Source of the DNA: an uncultured Bacteroidota bacterium
GTDB taxonomy: Bacteria; Bacteroidota; Bacteroidia; UBA7662
Length of the DNA: 9,783 nucleotides
NCBI GenBank assembly: GCA_903856555.1
Contig: CAIOCC010000162.1
Coordinates: forward strand, 1 to 9,783
Direction: 5' to 3'
The notes beneath the pieces were generated by a model. The model made no database searches and was not told where the DNA came from. It was given only the letters and a program-made list of their open reading frames with translations. This document shows, piece by piece, positions 5,493-9,783 of the stretch. Made by a program: the position numbers and the translations under genes. Numbering within the stretch: position 1 is the stretch's first letter; every line of letters begins with the position of its first letter.

Positions 5493-7073
5493 TTAGTCCA
5501 AGGCGCAGGCCTGCCGAACAACCGGGTCGTTTTGGGCGAGGACTTGCATGTAGACGGTATGACCAAAGAGGGTTCGGCCCAAATGAGCCTTGAAAGAAGC
5601 GCGCAAGGCATCCCAAGCCGCCTGATCCATGGACTTGTTTTGGAGGCTGGGGACCTGTTTTTGGACCAAGGCCTTGGCGGAGCTTTCCGGCCACTGGTAG
5701 GAGGCCAAAAAAGAGGAGGCACCTTGGCGTTTAATACGTTGGGCTTCTTCGGTTTCGGCCATGCGCAGGGCTTCCTCGGCCAAGGTACCCGATTCCATGA
5801 GGGCAATATGGGCATCGGACCAGGCCGTGTATCCGGGTTGAGCCCAATAGTCCGGTGCGATACCTCCGCTGTCCGTGGATAGGTCCCCGTTCTGGCTGGG
5901 ACGGTAAGGGGTCTGGATGCAGCGTCCACGCGGGGTATAGTACCTCGCAACGGTCAGGCGAATGGCTGACCCGTCCCCTCGTTCAAATTGTTGTTGAACC
6001 AATGCTTTGCCGTAGGAACGCTGACCCATCAAGCGGGCCCGGCGATGGTCGTGCAGGGCTCCCGCCAAGATCTCGCTCGCCGAGGCCGATCCCTGGTCAA
6101 TCAACACGACCAATTCACCCTCTTCGTGGATGCCATCGCGCGTTGTGTAGTAATCACGGCGTGGCTGGTGATAGCCTTTGGTGTAGGTGACCAATTTTCG
6201 TCCACCCAAAAACTCATCGGCTATCGCAACAGCGGACTCCAAATACCCTCCCGGATTGCCGCGGAGATCCAACAGCAACCGATCAACAGGACCCTCCTTG
6301 CGTAGGCTTTTCAAGGCTTCGCAGAACTCACGGTGGGTTTGTCCTCCAAATTTGTTAATCCGCAAGTGGGCCATGCCTGGGGCCGGGCGCCATGCCAAAT
6401 CGACACTTTTGATTTCAATGCGATCGCGCACGATAACATATTCAAACAATCGCGCACCGGATGGGCGGAAAATGGTTAGACGAACCTTGCTACCACGGGG
6501 CCCGCGTAGATTCTTGAGCACCCATTCGTTGGTCAATCCCCTGCCGGGTAGCGGTTTGGCATCGATGCGAACAATACGATCCCCGGAGCGAATCCCTTGG
6601 CGTTCGCTGGGTCCCCCAGGCAAAGCCGATACAACGCGGATGCTGTCGTTGAGCAGGTTAAACTCCACGCCAATCCCGTCAAAATTCCCTTCCAAGGCCT
6701 CATCGGCTGCCTGCTTCTCAACGGGGGGTAGATAGGTCGAAAAGGGGTCCAATTCGCTGAGCAAGGCTTGTGCGGAAACGGCTTCAAGGGAATCAAAATC
6801 CAGGGAATCCACATAGCGATTTTGGACCAAATCGCGGATCCAATTCATTTTGGAGCCTTGTTCACCGTTGTTACCCCTGCCGACCTGCAGAAAAATCCCT
6901 CCGGCCAGTCCAAGGGCCAGCCACCCAAAGCGACTCAACAAAGTGGAAGGACGGAGGCTCGCTTGGGGGGTGCGGAGCAAGGGGTCGCGGTTGTTGGGGT
7001 TCGCTTCGATGGGGCGGAGGTTAAAATCGTTGTTTTTCCAAAGGTAAGCGTCGCAGGCCGGGTGCCTGTGCAT
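5493..7073 (-). CDS. S41-family C-terminal processing peptidase with PDZ domain (CtpA/Prc type)
   Basis: Minus-strand gene of 526 residues from the ATG at 7073. Such enzymes are serine proteases of the periplasm that cut proteins near their C-termini. Order of parts: N-terminal membrane segment or uncleaved signal about 48-66 (RFGWLALGLAGGIFLQVG); helical region with LDPFSTYLPP (109-117); PDZ domain about 126-215 (GIGVEFNL, GPSERQGIRSGDRIVRID); protease core with LRGNPGGYL (270-278), catalytic Ser331 in GSASASEIL and Lys356 in RSYGKALVQ. The 25-residue Ser-Lys spacing equals that of the E. coli Prc dyad, so the enzyme should be active. The C-terminal ~120 residues after GGIAPDYW are helical and poorly conserved. 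The start is uncertain: ATG 7106 would abut murQ, while a TTG at 6980 would leave only a short leader before the membrane segment. It is divergent from murQ and converges with the lipoprotein gene. Confidence 0.92.
   Translation of the reverse strand: MHRHPACDAYLWKNNDFNLRPIEANPNNRDPLLRTPQASLRPSTLLSRFGWLALGLAGGIFLQVGRGNNGEQGSKMNWIRDLVQNRYVDSLDFDSLEAVSAQALLSELDPFSTYLPPVEKQAADEALEGNFDGIGVEFNLLNDSIRVVSALPGGPSERQGIRSGDRIVRIDAKPLPGRGLTNEWVLKNLRGPRGSKVRLTIFRPSGARLFEYVIVRDRIEIKSVDLAWRPAPGMAHLRINKFGGQTHREFCEALKSLRKEGPVDRLLLDLRGNPGGYLESAVAIADEFLGGRKLVTYTKGYHQPRRDYYTTRDGIHEEGELVVLIDQGSASASEILAGALHDHRRARLMGQRSYGKALVQQQFERGDGSAIRLTVARYYTPRGRCIQTPYRPSQNGDLSTDSGGIAPDYWAQPGYTAWSDAHIALMESGTLAEEALRMAETEEAQRIKRQGASSFLASYQWPESSAKALVQKQVPSLQNKSMDQAAWDALRASFKAHLGRTLFGHTVYMQVLAQNDPVVRQACALD
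7039..7046 (-). promoter_or_regulatory. Candidate -7 element for the S41 protease gene
   Basis: On the minus strand bases 7046-7039 read TACCTTTG, a full match to the Bacteroidota -7 consensus and the exact inverted copy of the element at 7076-7083. No TTTG is found 19-20 nt upstream. If used, transcription would begin near 7032, inside the coding region annotated from ATG 7073, which would require a downstream start such as TTG 6980. It may be chance. Confidence 0.35.
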
Positions 7074-7075
7074 TC

Positions 7076-7083
7076 TACCTTTG
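7076..7083 (+). promoter_or_regulatory. murQ: Candidate -7 element for the murQ operon
   Basis: TACCTTTG at 7076-7083 matches TAnnTTTG fully. No recognisable TTTG lies 19-20 nt upstream, so it is a half-match. The distance to ATG 7107 (23 nt) is close to the 21 nt seen for the lipoprotein gene, which supports both the element and that start codon over the ATGs at 7089 and 7092. Confidence 0.55.
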
Positions 7084-7106
7084 CAAACATGATGGGCAGT
7101 CAACAC

Positions 7107-7961
7107 ATGTCGGATGCGGCCACCAACTCGGGACGCTCTTTAACCGAATCCGCTTCCGAGCACCGGCACTTGGAACACATGGGTTTGGCAGAAATCCTGG
7201 AAAGGATGAACGGAGAAGACCAAAAGGTGCCTCTGGCGGTGGCCGCTGCTCTCCCGCAGATCCAGGCCCTGGCCGAGGCCGTGCTCCGCGGAATGAAAGC
7301 GGGCGGGCGTTTGTTTTACCTAGGCGCCGGAACGAGCGGGCGTTTGGGGGTGGTCGATGCCAGCGAATGTCCGCCCACTTTTGGCGTGGATTTTGACAAA
7401 GTCATTGCCCTGATTGCGGGGGGGGACGGGGCCATTCGCAAGGCTGTGGAATTTGCAGAAGACGATGAGGAAGCCGGATGGAAGGATTTGGAGGCCTACC
7501 AACCGGGGCCCTTGGATACGGTGGTGGGTCTGGCTGCCTCCGGCCGAACACCTTATGTTCTGGGAGCTTTGAAGGCCTGCCAACAACGGGGGATCCCCAC
7601 GGGTTGTGTGACCTGCAATCCCGGGGCCGAGCTGTTGACTTGTTCGGACTACCCGGTCGTGGTGGCCGTGGGTCCTGAATTTTTGACTGGATCAACGCGG
7701 CTCAAAAGCGGAACCGCCCAGAAGCTGGTGCTGAACATGCTGACGACCTCGGTGATGATTGGGTTGGGACTGGTGGAAGACAACAAGATGACGCATCTTC
7801 GACCGTCCAATCTCAAACTGCAGGACAGGGCACGGCGCATGATCATGGAGGCCACCGGGTTGGGTGCGGAGCAAGCCGACGAATACCTGCGTCAATACGG
7901 CCAGGTTCACCGGGCTGTGGAAGCCTATCGACAGAGGCCCAACCAACCCGGCAAGGATTAG
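7107..7961 (+). CDS. murQ: N-acetylmuramic acid 6-phosphate etherase MurQ
   Basis: 284 residues. MurQ is a cytoplasmic lyase that splits the lactyl ether of MurNAc 6-phosphate to GlcNAc 6-phosphate and D-lactate, in recycling of peptidoglycan sugars. Seen: the N-terminal family sequence LTESASEHRHLEHMGLAEIL (12-31), the SIS-fold phosphosugar loop GAGTSGRLG (73-81), ASECPPTFG with the conserved Glu87, a second conserved acidic site AEDDEE (Glu118), the second SIS element GLAASGRTPYV (141-151), and the substrate-binding TGSTRLKSGTAQKLVLNML (194-212). All expected key residues are present. ATGs at 7089, 7092 and 7107 are in frame; 7107 is preferred because 7089 and 7092 fall at or near the predicted transcription start. 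The frame stays open far upstream, but that part is the antisense of the protease gene. The next gene starts 2 nt after the stop. No AnmK or MurNAc kinase is visible in the window. Confidence 0.96.
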   Translation: MSDAATNSGRSLTESASEHRHLEHMGLAEILERMNGEDQKVPLAVAAALPQIQALAEAVLRGMKAGGRLFYLGAGTSGRLGVVDASECPPTFGVDFDKVIALIAGGDGAIRKAVEFAEDDEEAGWKDLEAYQPGPLDTVVGLAASGRTPYVLGALKACQQRGIPTGCVTCNPGAELLTCSDYPVVVAVGPEFLTGSTRLKSGTAQKLVLNMLTTSVMIGLGLVEDNKMTHLRPSNLKLQDRARRMIMEATGLGAEQADEYLRQYGQVHRAVEAYRQRPNQPGKD

Positions 7962-7963
7962 CC

Positions 7964-8557
7964 GTGCATTTATTGGAACCATACGGCCGTTGGACCGCTT
8001 TGTACCAAGGAGACCTGGATCGCTGGAACCCTCTGGCTCGTCAGGAGCGCCCTGTAGAAGGTTATCATTTGTTATACGATCATTTGTTGCATCTCGATTG
8101 GGATAGCTTAGGGTCCGAAACCCTGTATGTCAAGGTTTTGTTCGCTGAATACACCCTTGGATTCGCAGTTATTGAATTGATGGGCGAGTGGAACGATGCC
8201 TTGAGCAACGATGTGATGTGGTTGAAGCGCGAATTGGTGGATCCGCTTTTGGCGGCGGGTATTCAAAAATTTGTTTTGATTGGCGAAAATGTCCTGAATT
8301 TTCACGGGGACGATGATGCGTATTACGAAGAATGGGCCGAAGATTTGGAGGACGGATGGTTGATTGGGATGGGTTTTCGGGAGCATATATGCCTGGATTG
8401 GGATCAGCAGGGTCTGCAGCGTTACATGCGCTACGGGGAGTCTTGGACCGATCCAGCCTGGCGGACCCGTCACCCCCTCCAATTGTACTGGATGATTACC
8501 ATCCGTTTCCAACCGTCCTTGGACATGCCCGAAGACCTTCCCTCCCTTAACCCTTAA
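7964..8557 (+). CDS. Protein of unknown function, coupled to murQ
   Basis: 197 residues starting at GTG 7964, only 2 nt after the murQ stop, which suggests translational coupling. There is no nearby in-frame ATG, and the reading frame fits its neighbours in base use. No signal peptide or membrane segment is seen, so it should be cytoplasmic. It is rich in aromatic residues and acids: the start HLLEPYGRWTALYQGDLDRW, a hydrophobic strand-rich middle (TLYVKVLFAEYTLGFAVIEL), then GEWNDALSNDVMWLKRELV, the strand KFVLIGENVLNFH, a strikingly acidic stretch DDDAYYEEWAEDLEDGW, and near the end TRHPLQLYW. I recognise no named domain or catalytic motif. From memory, similar proteins occur in other Bacteroidota, but I cannot verify that here. 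Its place between murQ and an ABC exporter suggests a link to cell-wall sugar recycling or its control; this is inference from position only. Confidence 0.8.
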   Translation: MHLLEPYGRWTALYQGDLDRWNPLARQERPVEGYHLLYDHLLHLDWDSLGSETLYVKVLFAEYTLGFAVIELMGEWNDALSNDVMWLKRELVDPLLAAGIQKFVLIGENVLNFHGDDDAYYEEWAEDLEDGWLIGMGFREHICLDWDQQGLQRYMRYGESWTDPAWRTRHPLQLYWMITIRFQPSLDMPEDLPSLNP

Positions 8558-8564
8558 CGACCCC

Positions 8565-9783
8565 TTGGCAAGACCTCGCTTCAATTCCAATCATCGCACC
8601 GATGCCCCCCAACAAATGTCGCGCATCCGGGCCGATCAGTGGCGCAGTGTTCGGTGGGTACTACCGTACGTGAAACCGTATCGTGTTCGTTTGTTGCTGA
8701 GCGCATTGCTTTTGATGATTGGAACCCTGCTTTCGTTGGCCTTTCCTTGGCTCATGGGGCGCATGCTGGACAGCGCCTTGAACCCGGGAAAATCGTCCTG
8801 GAATATGCAGCACTTGGCCTTGGCCTTGGGCGCCTTGTTGGCTGTGCAGGCGGTCCTGTCCTTTGTGCGCATTCGGACGATGATCGAAGTGGCCGAAAAG
8901 GTTTTGGCGGATGCCCGCTCCGCCGTTTTTGATCATTTGTTACGGATGCCCATGAGCTTCTACATGAAGCATCGCGTTGGGGAACTCCAAAGCCGTCTCA
9001 GTTCGGATTTATCCCAAATTCAGGATGCCGTTTCATCCACCTTGACCGAATGGTTGCGGCAGGTTTTGGTATTGGTTGGAGGCCTGGCCTTGTTGGTGTA
9101 TACGTCATGGAACCTAACCCTGTTTTTGTTAATGATCTTGCCTTTGTTGGTTTTGGTTGCCGTGGTTTTTGGTCGCAAAATCCGTCGCTTGGCGGGGAGG
9201 GCTCAGGATGAATTGGCCAACAGCCAGGTGGTGGTCGAAGAAACCCTGCAGTCCATTGCGATGGTCAAGGCCTATACCGGCGAGGTCTTGCAAGGAGCTC
9301 GGTACCGGACCGGTTTGGAGGCCACGGTTCGTGAAGTCATGAAGGCGGCTTGGTACCGAGGAGCCTTTGCGGCTTTTATTGTTTTTGGTTTGTTTGGAAC
9401 GGTGGTTTTGGTTTTGTGGTACGGTGCGGGGATGGTTCAGGAAGGACAAATGAGTGTGGGGGAATTGACAGGCTTTGTGCTTTATGCCACTTTTGTGGGT
9501 GGGGCCATGGGCAGTTTTGCTGAATTGTACGGTCAGCTCCAAAAATCATTGGGCGCCACCGAGCGGGTTTCGGATTTGCTCAAAGAGCCCACCGAGGACG
9601 AGGTATGGGCCGAGAAAGGTGCATCCTTGGCGTCCACTCCCTACCTCCGAGGATCGGATGGAGAGGAACCCGATGCCCTGGTTTTGGAGGAGGTATCCTT
9701 TGCCTATCCTTCGAGGCCGGAGGTCCAGGTCCTGGACCGGGTGAGTCTACGAATTCGGCAGGGTGAGCGCTTGGCCGTGGTAG
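8565..9783 (+). CDS. MsbA-type ABC exporter, membrane domain plus start of ATPase domain (truncated by window end)
   Basis: An open frame runs off the right edge; about 406 residues are visible of a protein that should be near 600. ABCB-type half-transporters pump lipids, peptides or drugs outward using ATP. Seen: about six membrane segments (around YRVRLLLSALLLMIGTLLSL, the LALALGALLAVQAVLSFV stretch, the LVLVGGLALLVY stretch, LTLFLLMILPLLVLVAVVFG, FIVFGLFGTVVLVLWYG, and GFVLYATFVGGAMGS), the intracellular coupling sequence ETLQSIAMVKAYTGE, and the beginning of the nucleotide-binding domain (LVLEEVSFAYPSRPEVQVLDRVSLRIRQGERLAVV split over the A-loop tyrosine region). The window stops just before Walker A. 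Start: TTG 8565 gives a basic N-terminus MARPRF and lies 7 nt after the upstream stop; ATG 8616 (MSRIRADQW) is the alternative. Probably co-transcribed with murQ. The substrate cannot be inferred. Confidence 0.93.
   Translation, partial: MARPRFNSNHRTDAPQQMSRIRADQWRSVRWVLPYVKPYRVRLLLSALLLMIGTLLSLAFPWLMGRMLDSALNPGKSSWNMQHLALALGALLAVQAVLSFVRIRTMIEVAEKVLADARSAVFDHLLRMPMSFYMKHRVGELQSRLSSDLSQIQDAVSSTLTEWLRQVLVLVGGLALLVYTSWNLTLFLLMILPLLVLVAVVFGRKIRRLAGRAQDELANSQVVVEETLQSIAMVKAYTGEVLQGARYRTGLEATVREVMKAAWYRGAFAAFIVFGLFGTVVLVLWYGAGMVQEGQMSVGELTGFVLYATFVGGAMGSFAELYGQLQKSLGATERVSDLLKEPTEDEVWAEKGASLASTPYLRGSDGEEPDALVLEEVSFAYPSRPEVQVLDRVSLRIRQGERLAVV

Noticed and set aside
6768..7106. Upstream in-frame extension of murQ by up to 113 codons
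   Set aside because: It lies antisense to the PDZ-protease gene and lacks any MurQ family sequence; the family N-terminus begins near 7107.

Overview
The window looks like chromosomal core sequence from a member of the Bacteroidota. Four things support this. (1) A secreted PKD-repeat protein carries a C-terminal type IX secretion (T9SS) sorting domain with the YPNP motif. (2) At least two sites match the Bacteroidota housekeeping promoter (TTTG, about 20 nt, TAnnTTTG), one for a tRNA and one for a small lipoprotein. (3) The readable start codons lack a clear Shine-Dalgarno sequence. (4) The lipoprotein is of the short Glu/Ala/Thr-rich type common in this phylum. GC content is moderate (roughly mid-50s percent by eye). 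The genus cannot be told from the window.

Layout, left to right. 1-648: 3' part of a TerC-family membrane protein (+). 649-808: intergenic, with a 15-bp direct repeat at the terC stop codon and two G-runs. 809-2341: secreted protein with signal peptide, carboxypeptidase-regulatory-like domain, three PKD domains and a T9SS type A sorting domain (+), followed by a strong terminator. 2443-2634: tRNA-Arg(CCG) and the initiator tRNA-fMet(CAT), both on the minus strand, with a consensus promoter upstream of tRNA-fMet. 2744-5015: era and der, two ribosome-assembly GTPases 25 nt apart (+). 5152-5434: a compact unit of promoter, 60-aa lipoprotein gene and terminator (+). 5493-7073: S41/PDZ C-terminal processing protease (-). 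7039-7083: divergent control region with two facing-away TACCTTTG elements. 7107-9783: murQ, a 197-residue protein of unknown function and the 5' part of an MsbA-type ABC exporter (+), closely packed and probably one operon.

How they may fit together. tRNA-fMet, tRNA-Arg, era and der form a translation/ribosome-biogenesis block. The right half has a cell-envelope flavour: a periplasmic processing protease divergent from murQ (peptidoglycan MurNAc recycling), with an ABC exporter downstream. That functional link is inference from proximity.

I found no phage, IS, CRISPR, toxin-antitoxin or defence genes, and no clear new multi-gene system. The points most worth a second look are the murQ-coupled unknown protein, an initiator tRNA with a U1/U72 mismatch rather than the usual C1/A72, the promoter architecture, a non-canonical G4 motif (NQAD) in Era, and the paired cysteines of the PKD repeats.
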